Source: Sphagnum compactum (lineage: Eukaryota > Bryophyta > Sphagnopsida > Sphagnales). Taken from it: DNA of 64,000 nt. The position numbers were made by a program, and so were the translations under genes. Within the stretch, counting starts at the first letter, position 1. Each line of letters begins with the position of its first letter. The stretch spans positions 10,385,495-10,449,494 of the forward strand of contig OZ234502.1 of NCBI GenBank assembly GCA_965153455.1, read 5' to 3'. The notes beneath the pieces were generated by a model. The model was given only the letters and a program-made list of their open reading frames with translations. It did not search any database and was not told where the DNA came from. Below, in pieces: positions 23,058 through 34,560 of the stretch.

Positions 23058-24390
23058 TGCTCCAAAATGCCCATTAAGAAGGTCTGAACAAATCACCTTG
23101 AGTTTATCTGTTGAGCATTGAAAGAGTTTATCAGAATGAGTGGCACATCCAAGTGTGGTTCAGATTCTGCATTCAATTTTTTTCACAAACTGGCTGATTC
23201 TGGTGTTGGCATTTGTCTCAAGAATTCTGCAATGTGGTGTAGAAACAGACTATCTGCTGCAAACCCCCTGATTTTGAGATTCATGAAAATCTAGTTAAAT
23301 GTGGAACTTTACACTTTCTGGACCTCCTTCACAAAAAGTGAGGCACCTCAATCTGATTAACAATCAGATCCAGGAATGTCAATCCATCTTGACCTTAAAA
23401 GTACTGTAAGGAGAAAGCTAAAGTCCAGAGTTACAAAAATCAGAGGATGACTCCAAGTTGCTGAACGACAACAATGCTCATGATCCCTATATCTTGGACA
23501 TCACCCATATGTCCCTAGCATCTGAACTTGCTATGCTCACATTCTACTCCATCCAGTGCCAAGAATTATGACCCTGTGCAAACAATATGAGCACTATCTC
23601 TGTCCAATTCCCATTCGGGACTGGGAGGGCAACGGGATTCATACTGTGCAACCCATTGTAGTTTCAAGGTCACCATTGAGCTGGAGAACTGCACACTTCT
23701 CAAGAAGGCCTTTGATCCTTGCTGGGTGGACAGAGATGAACATCAATACCAGAACAACGCCAACAAGTTCATCACTGTCAACAATGTTGCATATTCGAAA
23801 GAAAGCAATTGCAGATAGCTGTGATGACTTCAGGCAATCTGCAACTGGAAATAGCTGAAAAGCAAAATGTAAAAACCTCGGAATTGTTTCTAAGTGCATT
23901 TCTATGGGTGAGTTCTGATGCAGAATCAGGGATCACCATGGCTTACGCTTTACAACCACCCCTCCCAAGTATAAATCCAGCAGCGGGCCTTAAATTCAGG
24001 CAGTATAAAAGTACTGCTGCATCTAATTTTTCACTGTCTGCCCTTAGCCTGATTCATATTTTTCCAAAAAAAGGGTGATGCAGAGACATATTTGAGCCTG
24101 TGATGAAGCATGTTATGCTTCTTGGTGTCCGTTTCCTACCGAGAATGTGCTTAATCATGGCCCAAATGTGTTTGGGCAGCAACCATATGTGTCCTGGCTT
24201 CACCAGACACATTTTTATCGGGCGTTGGGCCGCCATACAAAAGAAATGCAGCATGCTTTTGTGTCGCCTGCATTTAAGACCTTCTGCTGATTTGATTTCT
24301 GGGCTTTACACTGTAGGGAGCAGTGTTTTTTTTTAATAATTTCCTGATAGAGCTAGTCTGACAAGCATACCTAGGCAGATATACAACAAG
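23058..24390 (+). repeat. Dispersed repeat R1, copy 2
   Basis: It is collinear with 3025-4220 from gtgctccaaaa to the tttaataatttcct end. It has an extra block near 24155-24270 (gggcagcaaccatatgtgtc and cgccatacaaaagaaatgca) that is absent from copy 1. The relic coding segment is at 23556-23858. Short pieces of the same family lie just upstream (22575-22735) and downstream (25290 on). Confidence 0.75.
23556..23858 (+). pseudogene. Relic coding segment inside repeat R1, copy 2
   Basis: It starts MPRIMTLCKQYEHYLCPIPI like copy 1 and ends in the same residues. A second frame through the middle reads VTIELENCTLLKKAFDPCWV, then DRDEHQYQNNANKFITVNN, and looks more protein-like than the longest open frame. 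The two copies shift frame relative to each other, so neither is likely to be translated as a working protein. I do not recognise the family. Confidence 0.4.
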
Positions 24391-25289
24391 TGCCATAATA
24401 TATTTACCCCTCCTCTTCACCTCTCCTATTACTTAGATGAGGTGCCTCCCAAGTTCAACTTTTTTTTTGGCAACGAGCCAATTTGATTGGCCGCCCATCA
24501 CTCAAAAAAAATGAAACTGTGGAGGCTCCCATAATAAATGCTTCTATTTTGAAGTATAGAGTTCCTCCCCTTTGGCCCACCTATAAAGGTGAAAGGAGGA
24601 CAACATTGGATAAAAGTGAGGTGGTATGGAGAATTTTTTGGGGATTTTTTTTTGGAATTTGGGGAACATTTTGGGAGCCTGATGGAACTCATTGGGAGCT
24701 TAAAAGGAACACATTGGGAACCAGGGAAAAATGAACAAAAATCCTTCCCCCCGCCCCCAAAATTTACAAGGAAAAAAAGCAAGGCATTTTCAACGTGGAC
24801 TGGTACACCCATTATAAGCTGGGGGTACTTATTTATTCTGACAGATTTTAGAAGGTTGGTGGGCGTCTTTCAATGAAGTTGTAAGGCACCGTCCCTTTTT
24901 TTAAACCCTGTCTGTATATCATCAATTTACTGATATACAGTGTTTGTTGAAAAGGCTTCTGTATAGGCGTGTACAAAAAATGTTATGGCCAAAATTACTG
25001 GATTTGGTGGTCCGAGTTTTTTTTTGTTATTTTGAGATAAATGTGTAATAGGGTTCGATAGGGTTGTGAGAGTTTTAGAGTACCAATGCAAATCCTAGAA
25101 AAGAATCACCATTTGCAATGCTCACTAGAATATGATTGTGTGTAGGCTTGGAAATTTTTTTCACGACAACAGGGTTGCTGGATTTGATTTTTTAAAAGCT
25201 ATCTTGAGTGAAGTAACAGTCAATGTAACAGTGTGACTCAGAGGGGGTTCTTGCACAGTACTTGTGCATTTTGTTTTCTTTGCATTTTG
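24391..25289. other. No supportable gene
   Basis: Low-complexity T-, G- and A-rich DNA. The open frames at 24483-24876 arise from ggaatttggggaacattttg-like runs. No splice structure, RNA gene or terminus was found. Confidence 0.5.
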
Positions 25290-26120
25290 AGTACCCTCAT
25301 TGGCCTTAAGATTGCCAGTTTTGATGTCTGCCTTTTCGGGTAATTTTCACCTCTCAGAATTTACTCTCTCACATATCAGAATAACTTCCGACTGGTGGAA
25401 ATTACCTGCCAGCCTGTTCATCTTTAGCTTTTTATTTTATTTTATTTTTTTGCTGTATTTTATGTCAGATACCTAATACTAGTGGTACCCGTGACCTTCG
25501 GACACCCGTGGCTATGACGTTGTGCGGGTATCAGAACCAGCCGTGTGTACCTTCAGGTTATCAGTCCGGGTATTTACTCCCTTATCCGAGGGGGGTGAGA
25601 AAACCCAAAACCCCGGTTCTGACATTTTGAACCTTGATTCTCGAAAGTTTTGAAATTTTTTGAAAACACACTCCTCCATATAACCGTCGGTTCTTTCGGT
25701 AGTGGGGGGGAGAGGGGAAGGTTTTTATATCCGCCTCTGGTGCGATCTGACTGTCATTCCTTCCTTTCGGACGGTTGCGATGCTTTGTGGAGATCAGGTC
25801 CTAGTTTGTAGACCTGACCGGTGCGAAAACCGTGGTGGTCCAACCTCGTCACAGACTGACACCGGTCGCTCGTTGCTTCACCGGCCTCTCCCTCCCCCAC
25901 CCCCGAAAACCCCCGTCAAAAGCTCTCCATCCTACAATCGTCGACCGATGCTCGATCCTGTCTCTTATCTTTTTTCGTCACTTTTCTCTACGTCCAGTGG
26001 TCACAGACAGACGGGCGTCCAGTGGTCACAGACGGACAGACAAGGAATTAATATATAGGATTCCACATATAGGGCCTTCCGAATTTTCAGTCTCATCCCA
26101 CCGTAAATCTGGAACCTTCT
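25290..26120 (+). repeat. Dispersed repeat R1, copy 3, split by a Helitron
   Basis: 25290-25478 resembles 4325-4490 (attttgtgtactctcactgg and ggaaattaccttcc words). 26061-26120 resembles the following part near 4510-4560 (ttccgtatacaaggcctttc). The break falls at the A^T insertion point of the minus-strand Helitron. Confidence 0.6.
25479..26060 (-). mobile_element. Non-autonomous Helitron, 582 bp, minus orientation
   Basis: On the minus strand it starts TCctatatattaattccttg at 26060 and ends CTAG at 25479, inserted between A (25478) and T (26061). Near the 3' end, gtgtccgaaggtcac forms a short imperfect hairpin 11 bases inside CTAG. Both termini resemble those of the 7.5-kb Helitron in the same window. 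A repeated cgtccagtggtcacagac lies near the 5' end. Open frames inside show no Helitron protein. It probably depended on a related RepHel. Confidence 0.8.
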
Positions 26121-26487
26121 CCCATACTTTAAACTGCAGCCAGTAGACATAAAGGTAATGACACCGTCCCCAGCAAAAAACAATTTGCTGTCATTTTGAG
26201 GCGATTTTAAATGAAAAACCCTGTTTTCTCCTTTTCTACTGGTAGCCAGGGTTTTTAAAAAGTTAGAAATCTGGCTATATGATTCGCCAGAAGAAAAAAC
26301 ACTGCCAGAGAGAGCCGTAAGCTCCCTGGGAATTGCCGTAAGATTCCTGACTAAGTCCACATCTTTCCAGGTCACTCTTTTTCTTTCAACCGACAAGATT
26401 TCTTTTCATACTAAACCTTTGATTTCTTTCAGCATTGAAGATTCCAAATGAAAACCAGAAACATAGGAAGCGAGATGAAAGAGGGCG
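26121..26487 (+). repeat. Third relative of the 1.8-kb unit (3' part only)
   Basis: It aligns with 12200-12580 and 21432-21810 (ctgcagccagta, gagagccgtaagc, ttctttcaac, gacaagatttctt, gaaacataggaagc) but is more diverged. The left hairpin arm is missing and the loop sequence is in the opposite orientation (see the finding at 26157). It runs straight into repeat R2. Confidence 0.7.
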
Positions 26488-26720
26488 TCACTGACTCGAA
26501 CCGTTGATTACTAAAGAAAAGAAAAATAGCAGAAAACAGAATCCTAGGTTTTTACACACGGGATATTCTCCACCCTCGGGACTAGGAGCTCTGCAGGTAG
26601 GGATTCAGCGTATGCAGAAGAGCTCCTGGTATCCACGAGGTTTCTTCGACGACTTTCACGCGTCCCCGTTCTCTTACCGCGTGATAGCCAGCTCCTCTTC
26701 TCCGACGCTTTTGTGTAACT
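26488..26720 (-). repeat. Dispersed repeat R2, copy 2
   Basis: It matches 22345-22575: gactcgaaccgttgatta, cctaggttt, actttcacgcgtcccgttct with one change, gccagctcctcttctc. It lies about 380 bases upstream of the kinase start, so it may contribute to the promoter or leader of that gene. Confidence 0.6.
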
Positions 26721-27100
26721 GCGTGCCTGGTATTCATAAGTAATCCGCGCTTGCTACCTAACGTTGAGGTTGTCTTGTTTGTTCTCGCTTGTTTTTTTAT
26801 CATCATAGTCTTTTTTTTCTTTCTTTCTTTTCTTGCTGATGGTTTGAACTATCATTCTTCATGCAGTTGTGGCAAATCTTTGTTTCGTGCTCTCTTACTT
26901 AGGACGTGTTCCAATCATCGAGCCTAAGCAAGTCTAGTGGGGCAGTGGTCATCTCTCATAGATTTGAGTTCATCCCCTAGTCAAGGATTTGAACGGTGTC
27001 GATCAGCAGTGTTGAAAGTGAAGACGTTTTTGTTTTCTCTCTCTACGCAAGTCCATAGTTCTGCACTCGGGTGGCGTCGGGCGGCCAAAAGCAAGAGGTG

Positions 27101-29334
27101 ATGGCAGACGCTCACGTCTGCAGCAGCTCGGGGCTCGACAAGGGACCCAATGGTGCAGGACAAGTTACACACTTCGTATCAGCAACTCGGTCGTTTCGGA
27201 ATCGAGAGTTGCAGAATGATGCAACTACTAGTAGTACAGGTGAACATACATATTATTCAACCGCACCGCAGGAGCTGTGGACTGAGCTTTTGTCGAAGGA
27301 TCTACAAGATCAAAATTTTGTGTCGAATACTCAGAATAATGAGGGCGAGAGTAGTTGTGTGGAGGTGCATTTGTTGGAGCAATCTGATCTTCTTTTAGTA
27401 CAGTTGCTTGCGGAAGGTGGCCAGGCACATGTTTACTTTGCTGAGTGTGAAAAGTTTTCTACGCCCGTGGTCGTCAAAAGATTAAAACACGGCAACGTTG
27501 ATTTGTTTCGCTTGCAAAGGCGAATGGAAATGGTGATGAAAATTAGAAAAAAAAACAATTCGGCAATTTGTAGAGTGTTTGGCGTAGGAATAGATTTCGT
27601 CGGCAATGCGTGGGTAGTTATGGAACGGATGGCCGGTGATTTGCGAACCCTCATTGACCGTCGTATGAGTTATCTGGAGGATGGGCAAATGCCATTTGAC
27701 TACAACAACACCATCACGATGATGATGCACATTGCACAAGGGATGGAAGACTTACACCGATGCGATTTGATACACGGAGACTTAAAGGCTTCGAACATCC
27801 TTGTTACACCTGTGATTATGGATCCCAAAGGAGAAGAGGTTGATGGATCGCAGCAAGCTTCCGAGTCGATGTATTTTTACTTGAAGATTGGGGACTTTGA
27901 ATCTTCGGATGGTGTAGTGGGATCAGGCTTTTGGAGGGCGCCCGAAGTGTTGCAAGCGCTGAAAAATGGAGCCAAGCCCATACTCTCACCTGTGGCAGAT
28001 GTGTATAGTTATGGAATGTTATGTTATGAGCTACTGACTGGACGGATTCCGTTCGAAAAATGTCGCCGGTCAGACTATGATGTGGTTCTTTCAGGGCGAA
28101 GACCAGAGTTGCCTGCTTATGTGAATCTGACGATGAAAGAATTGTTGCATGCTTGTTGGCACACGGAACCACGGGAACGGTCTGGATGGGCGTCGATCAT
28201 AAAAACCTTGAAGGAAGAACTCATGTTACATCCACAGGGTTCGCAGCAACCCAAGAGGCGGGCCCAACCTCTGATCGAGAGGGAGCGGAAGGAGACCCAA
28301 GATGCGGTCACGAACTTGAAGATTTCGCTCTCCTGGTTCGATGCGGTTGTCCAAGGACTTGACGTGGAGGCATTCGCGACTTGGAAGGCGAAGATCGACC
28401 GGGAGATGTTGTCAATCCTGTATGTGATCTCAAAGCTGCATCAAGCTTTAAGGCAGGATCCTTATACCATAAAGATCGTCAACCCTCAACCCACATTTTG
28501 GGAAACAAAGTCAAGCTTAAACGAGGTTTTGTGTGCCTTCGACGAAGCTTGGCAGATGGTGAAGGAGACTTGGGCTAATCACGTGACGGGGAGGTTCCGT
28601 CTCGGGGCGTCGGGGACAGACTTAATAGATGGTTCAGAGATGGAGACAATAGAGGAAGGTCCGATCGACGCAAAGAGGGAAACTGAGAGGACGGTCTGGG
28701 AGATCTGGGTCAATGAGGTTCTGGAGCCTTACAATCTCTTAGGCCCAACAGCAGAAGATTGGCTAAAGAAAATCTTGGCAACCTCTAAAGAATGGCAGAT
28801 ATTCCGAGCAACCTTAAATGCTTGGCATACTGAAAATCAACACAGTTTCCGAAGCTGGCAAGATAAGCTGCAGGAATCCTCACTTGCTTGGAAGGAGGTC
28901 TGTGTTGTCCTTCATGCTTGGCAAGTGAAAAGTCCAACAGCCTTCACAGCTTGGCAAGCTCTGAAGAAAGAAGGTCCAATAGTAGACTTTTTTCACGATC
29001 AGACGAAGGGGAAGTTGAGGAAGTGGGGGATTGAGTTGTACCCGTACCTGCGGAAATTTGTAAGTTGAAAACGTGAACTTTATTACTACAATTGGCTTTT
29101 CCTGGCCATTCTTCTAATAGTTAGTTGTAAGTTTGGTTGCAACTAATAAAATTCTATATTTTTTTGCAGGATCCTATTTTTAAAGAAATTTATCTGAAAG
29201 TTCACAAAGCACCCAAACTTGAGGCTACCATGGGATCCATAAAAGCTTGGAAGGCAGTGGAAGTGGAGAAAGTGACCATTAGAAGCATGTTTCTGGAGAA
29301 CACAATTGACATTGCCAAACACGTGTACCTGTAA
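27101..29334 (+). CDS. TKL-type cytosolic protein kinase with C-terminal tryptophan-repeat region
   Basis: Two exons, 27101-29059 and 29170-29334, join in phase 0 across a 110-base intron (gtaagttg..ttttgcag) to give 707 residues. The ATG at 27101 is the first after an in-frame TAG at 27056. No signal peptide or membrane segment is seen. The kinase domain spans about residues 97-375: a degenerate glycine loop (LAEGGQAHVY, 103-112), Lys126 in VVVKRL, HGDLKASN (225-232) in place of HRD, DFE (265-267) in place of DFG, and APE (280-282). Lys, catalytic Asp, Asn and metal-binding Asp are all kept. Residues 550-645 carry tryptophans spaced 10 or 11 apart (554, 565, 575, 586, 597, 607, 618). It most resembles plant TKL/MLK-like kinases expanded in mosses. 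Substrate and pathway are unknown. Confidence 0.9.
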
Positions 29335-30404
29335 AAGCTTGTCAGGCATTTGTCTGTGGCCAATTTCACTCTCCAGGCTCAAATTTCTCATTGGTATGGT
29401 AGACATGATGCTCTGCCAACACCCATCTTGCTGGTTATGTTGTTCTTGTTGTCAATGGTGTGGTCATTCTTGCAACCACATCACGTCCTTTTTAAAAGAA
29501 AAGCTGTCTCTAGCCCTTACCTGCAGAGAGTGTGATATGAAGAGGGGTGTATGTGCATAGAACACCACCCCATGTACATACAGTTTGTTGCTGTTTTGAC
29601 TGGCAATTATGAGTTGCACAGTATGGAATAGAATTCAGAGATGAAGGAGATACCAACTTGTTTCTCAAGGTATGTGATGACATCCAGTACTTGATGAATA
29701 GTGAAAATGATTTGACTGTTGCACACACAAACACACTAGGCAGACATGTGAAAGGAAAGAATTTAGGCTTTTTGTCCTCTCCCACATTTCACTATTGGGA
29801 AGTTGGTTACATGCACAGATGCTCACATAGGCATACCAGAACTCATTTTCTGAGGAACTTTCTCCAGTTGTTATGCACTGGTCCAGTTTGAGAGGGTCAA
29901 TTGGGGTTCCACTCTTGACATTTCCAACCTCCATGAGCTAAGTTTTTAATAATTGTGTATCTGTTTCCAAAAATCACAAGACATTTAGTCTCATTTTGAA
30001 CTTCTAGTCCTTGTTGCAGGAGCGTGTTTTCCTAAACCAACACCAACTAGCAGGTGTAAGCTCTGTGCAGAAAGCATTCAATGGCATTGACCTGTGTTCA
30101 TAGTTCAGAACACTGATGCTCATTACAATGCATCTATGATATTACTGTTGCAGATTGTACAATTCATCTTGCTCCAACAGCTCCACAATGGGGCAGGATA
30201 AGTGGCACAAGCTTGATGGACAAGTTACCCAAATGCTTAAATTCCATGCTGTGGCATATTGGAAGCCACTGATATGCTCTGACATGAAACTACTGGCAGA
30301 AAATTGAGAGGAGCAAGACAAGAAATGGGGAATAGTCCACACCCAATGGAGACATGATGAATAGTGATGCAATGGTCCGAATGGAATGTTGGATCTCTGC
30401 TGCA
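29335..30404. other. Downstream of the kinase; no further gene
   Basis: This holds the kinase 3' untranslated region and then intergenic DNA. Short open frames lack motifs. No tRNA or transposon terminus was found. Confidence 0.45.
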
Positions 30405-32480
30405 ATACCTTCAGGATAACCTGAGTCCATCAATGATGCTAGCAAGTCCTGCACACCATCTGTAGACTCTCCACCAGCATTCAGTAGTGCATCTGTTGAA
30501 GGTTCTTCCAATGTGGCCTTCCATGAGACCCAGAACTTTACACCATCTCAAATGATGTTGGTGGTCATCAGAGAAACCTTTGTCCACAATTGACCACAAA
30601 CTGTTCTGATGTGACCGAGAATGCCAGTGAGATGGTTCCATGGTCCACCTAAGCTCTTAGTCTGATAGACGTTTGGATGATCACCTGTTGTGGGACTCAA
30701 GCTCAATGAAGGGTAGTCACCCACATAAGCATTTGCAAAACCTCTGAAGTGGTCATACTGTATCCGTTGGACAAGTGTCCTCACATGACCATAGCCTTTA
30801 TGAATTGAAATCAGATCTCCAACAGGGTGGGAGGAACTAGTACTACCACAATTCTCCAGGTCCTCAACACTCTTTGACATCTCCAAGACTGGTTTCCTGA
30901 TGGAAGACTTCTGCCATGATGATGCCAAAGGGTTGGCATGCCATTTCTGTGGCAGAAGCCCTTGGCTGCCAGATGCCAAAAGTAACCCAGACACAAATCC
31001 AAAAAGCAAACTGCCAACACCATTCCCATCAGAAACCTTGCACCGAAAGAAAGCTCATGATTATCAATCTCATCCTCCTCCTCAATATCCAGGTCTACTG
31101 GACAATCTATTCCCATGGTTTGCACAGCAGCTACCAGTGTCACAAACTAGCCTTCCCCACGTGCAAGTTGTTCTGTTATTAAACAGACCTTCTGTAGTGG
31201 AATTCAGAGGAGGCTTCTTCCAGAACCTCCTTTGCATCTACTACATCATCTTTGCAGCCAGGTCACCTTGATCTGAAAGAGGTGCACTCTCATTGAGCTA
31301 AGAGCTGCTATCCACCACATAGTTACAGCTTGTCTTTGCAGGGAAGGCTATCTTCATTTGGAGGTGGAATTTTCTCAGCAATCATAAAGGTACAGTAACC
31401 CAATTTTAGCATATTGTGATATACATTCAGAGGAGGTAGGTGGTTTGACCTCCTTTCAGATCCACCACATTGTTACAGCTTGTCCTTGCAGCAAGCACAT
31501 CTGGAATGTGAAAGTCGAATCCTTTCAGCAGTGTCAGAGGTACTTTCTACCCTTGTAGGCTCACTTTTCCTTAGGTCAGAAATCACCAGATTGTCAGTTT
31601 TTGGTGAAGCCAGAATTTCTGTTACTGAACTCCCAGGTGCAGCTCCAACTGGACCAAAATCCGGATTCTGCAGCAGGTCTAGGCCATACTAAGGCTCTTT
31701 TCTGAGAAATTCAGGTCTGGAGACAAGACCTTGTGGACAGGTTGTTGAACCCCAACTGTAAATGCCACACCACCTCAGTGTTCACCTTCACCAATTGAGG
31801 TATAGGAGAAAAAGGTGTTTTTGCCAGATGCTCATTTCATGAAGTCTCACCACCTTTTGAGACCTTGGAACAGTTCAATGAGACTTCAGGGGATTCAGGT
31901 ATTGCAAGGTTTTCATCATGTTGCATTAACTTCTTGATACAAGTCTGCAGCTGAGCAATGTTCACCTCAATCTTCCTTGACACATCTGTTCTTGGAATTT
32001 GTGGTTCCTTCATGTGCATTGTAAAGAGCTGGTCTTTCAACTGGCACCTTTTGATGTTTGGGTGAACTATGATAAGGTTCAGAGGGAACAACAGAGGAGT
32101 GGCTGCCAAACAAGGTCTTGGTGTCTTGATAGCAGTTGCAACTTAGCCTTTTTGAGATGGCAGAGCATCATAGTCCTTTTCATGATCATTGTGTGAAAAG
32201 TTCATTCTCTCCTTTTGAACTTCCAAAGTTTTTATTGGAGTATTGAGTTCCCTGACATCCAACTTACCTGCAAAATGCAAAACTCTCTCAGCAAGAATAA
32301 AAGAGTACATGAAAGTGCAATCAGCTCAAGGAAAAGCTCTGCAGACTTCTGTTAGTGGTCTCTCTGATCTGGTACTATTTCACAACAAGCAACCAGTCTC
32401 ATGAAGGGAAAAATCAGCCAAGGCCTGAAAGCTCACACAGTAGTTGAACAAAGCAGAGCTTTGAAAAGAAAGCTCTATGC
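30405..32480 (-). pseudogene. Inverted, decayed duplicate of the gene at 55367-60122
   Basis: Read on the minus strand, this segment follows 56090-58215 of the intact locus: the end of intron 1 (with its attcttgctga and gcattttgcag words), most of exon 2, and the STDAVLNAGGESTDGVQ region. Clear matches are KIEVNIAQLQT.I.K.MQHDEN (near 31960), LDIEEEDEIDNHELS (near 31080), ASGSQGLLPQKWH (near 30960) and GGPWNHLTGIL (near 30630). Frameshifts (one near 31010) and stops break it, and exons 1, 3 and 4 are absent. Intron sequence is retained, so it arose by DNA duplication and not retrotransposition. Similarity ends abruptly near 30405. Confidence 0.85.
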
Positions 32481-33269
32481 CCAGGATGGAAAAGTAGATA
32501 CCGGTCATTCTGATCAACACAGTCAATGGAGTAGATTTAGCTGTTGATCCTACCATTGTCATTCTTCTTCGTTCAAAGTTGATCTATTCTGGACTTCTCC
32601 TCCTGACAAACTATATTAACAGACAAATTTTCTTACATGGACCTTTGCTGATGAGTTCACAAAACCAACTTAGTCTATAAAACTCCATTGATTGCTCATT
32701 TTGTTGTTCTTTTTAGGCAGCACGTCGCATTGTTTGAATCTAGGCATAAGCATGAGTATTCACCTAAATGGCATCAGAAAATCTTGGCATCCAATTATAC
32801 TCTCAGATGAACATCACAAGCTTCACTATTTGTTTGGTGTTTTATCTTCATTAGACTCTGGAGTGCCATAAATACATTAGAATTACATTGTTTTGGGGGA
32901 AGCTGAAATTTCAATCTGATCAGCATGTGTGTGCAGTTATGAGTCAGGCATCCAGGTTGCATGCAAGAATAGCACTAGTCACGTTCCTTCAACATGACTG
33001 ATGTTACTTGGGTTTACAAGTAGAAAACGTTACTATCAGAATCATGTTCACAGATTGAAATCCTAGAAACTGCATGGGTCCGTTGATCTCCTTCCTGTTA
33101 CTCATTGTCACAAACCTAAAGAACATACATCTGAAACAAATGTAAAGTGTTTGTGTTGTGGCATAATTATGTGAGTTATCAAGTTCAGTAGTTTTCTAAA
33201 CATGCACTCTTCTCATTCATACTCTTCAAGTTCAAACAAAACAACACAACCAAATCCAAGGGGCCAATT
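32481..33269. other. Gap with no gene
   Basis: Moderately AT-rich DNA between two minus-strand pseudogenes. Nothing recognisable was found. Confidence 0.4.
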
Positions 33270-34560
33270 GGCAAAACAGATAGTTGGGCGTTGCTGATGA
33301 TCCCCTACTGAACAAAGACCACATCCTTGATGTGATGAAAGTGACTAGCATGATCTCTTACAATAAGTTGCACTCTCAACAATCATTGCAATGAAATTTG
33401 TGGCAATGTGGCAGTCAGCAAACATGCACAGATCCTTGAAGATATGGAATTGGAGCCCAGGAGGTGTGCTGATGCGCATAAAAGCAATGGCCAGCTTCTC
33501 ACTGTCATGACATATATGTCTTCCATGTCAATATCTTGATTATGATATCTCTGTGCATTTTCTGGATTCTCAGATTTGTCATACATGTCAATCATACAAC
33601 AACACACAAACTCATTAGATCCCCAACCAGCTTGAACAATCTGTTCCTGAACATGTCAGCCTTCTGTAAGTCGCTGCTACTGTGGCAGATGCATCCAAAC
33701 AAATTTGACAGGGCTTGGATCAACCTGCTTCTGTTGCATTTGTCAAACTAGTCCCAATCCCTGCTGCCCTTGCCTGCATTAACACATATGCCATGATCAT
33801 GGCACTCCAAGCAGCATTGCATATGGGCATCCTGTTGTAAAGCCTCAGAGCTCCCACATTGGCACACATTGTCAAGAACGTTTATACCCACATACATATC
33901 CGATCCACATCTGCTTCAAACGACTTGTGTATGTACATGCACAGATGCATTGTGCCATTCAGCATGAGCATAAGGCCACAGGGAGTGGCTCAAACTCTGC
34001 GTTGGATTTGCTGAGGTAGTTGCAATGCATTGTTCTCTTGCTCCCACATCTCCACATGTGCAAGGATCACAGTATCCCAACCCACAGTGGATATCAACAT
34101 GTCATTGAATTATACTCTTTGCACATCCTCAATGCTCCCACACTTGGCATACATGTCGGAGAAAGCTTCTACTACACACAAAGTCATTGACTCAGAACCA
34201 GACCGAATAAGCTGTTCATGAGAGCATGCAGGCCTTCTTCAAGTGTTGTGTTACACTGGCACATGCACATGGAACCCCAGCAAAGTTGACTGTTTGGATC
34301 CTTTCTCCCCCTCTTGCTGCCGCATTTGGTCAAATAGTTCCTATGCCTTCAACCATCGCCCACACGTCCCACAATTGTGGCACTCCATGCAACCACATCA
34401 TATTATGTACGGACATGCTGCAGAACACTCTCCAAGCTTGTGCTATCAACCCATGTTTGGCAAACATTTCATTGTCAAGGCTATTATGCACGTACACATC
34501 TGACTCACACCACCTTCTACAATCTGCAAGAGAAATACATGCATGCGCAAAACAATTCAC
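33270..34560 (-). pseudogene. Decayed PPR protein gene of the PLS/DYW class
   Basis: PPR-DYW proteins bind organellar RNA and edit C to U. On the minus strand I read, N- to C-terminal, SDVYVHNSLDNEMFAKHGLI (near 34500), SDMYAKCGSIEDVQRV (near 34150), IDMYDKSENPENAQR (near 33575), then a DYW-type end: SEKLAIAFMRISTPPG (near 33490), FKDLCMFADCHIATNFIAMI (near 33420) and RDHASHFHHIKD (near 33340). Normal genes of this class end in a DYW triplet; here the end is lost after a stop. Stops and frameshifts lie between every block, so the gene is dead. The motifs are strongly conserved in the family, so identification is firm even though borders are not. Confidence 0.8.

Noticed and set aside
25702-26146. 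Plus-strand Pro/Arg-rich frames
   Set aside because: They lie inside the non-autonomous Helitron, cross its boundary and lack any family motif.
27071-27100. Ten extra residues before the kinase
   Set aside because: The codon at 27071 is GTG, and an in-frame stop lies just upstream. The first ATG is at 27101.
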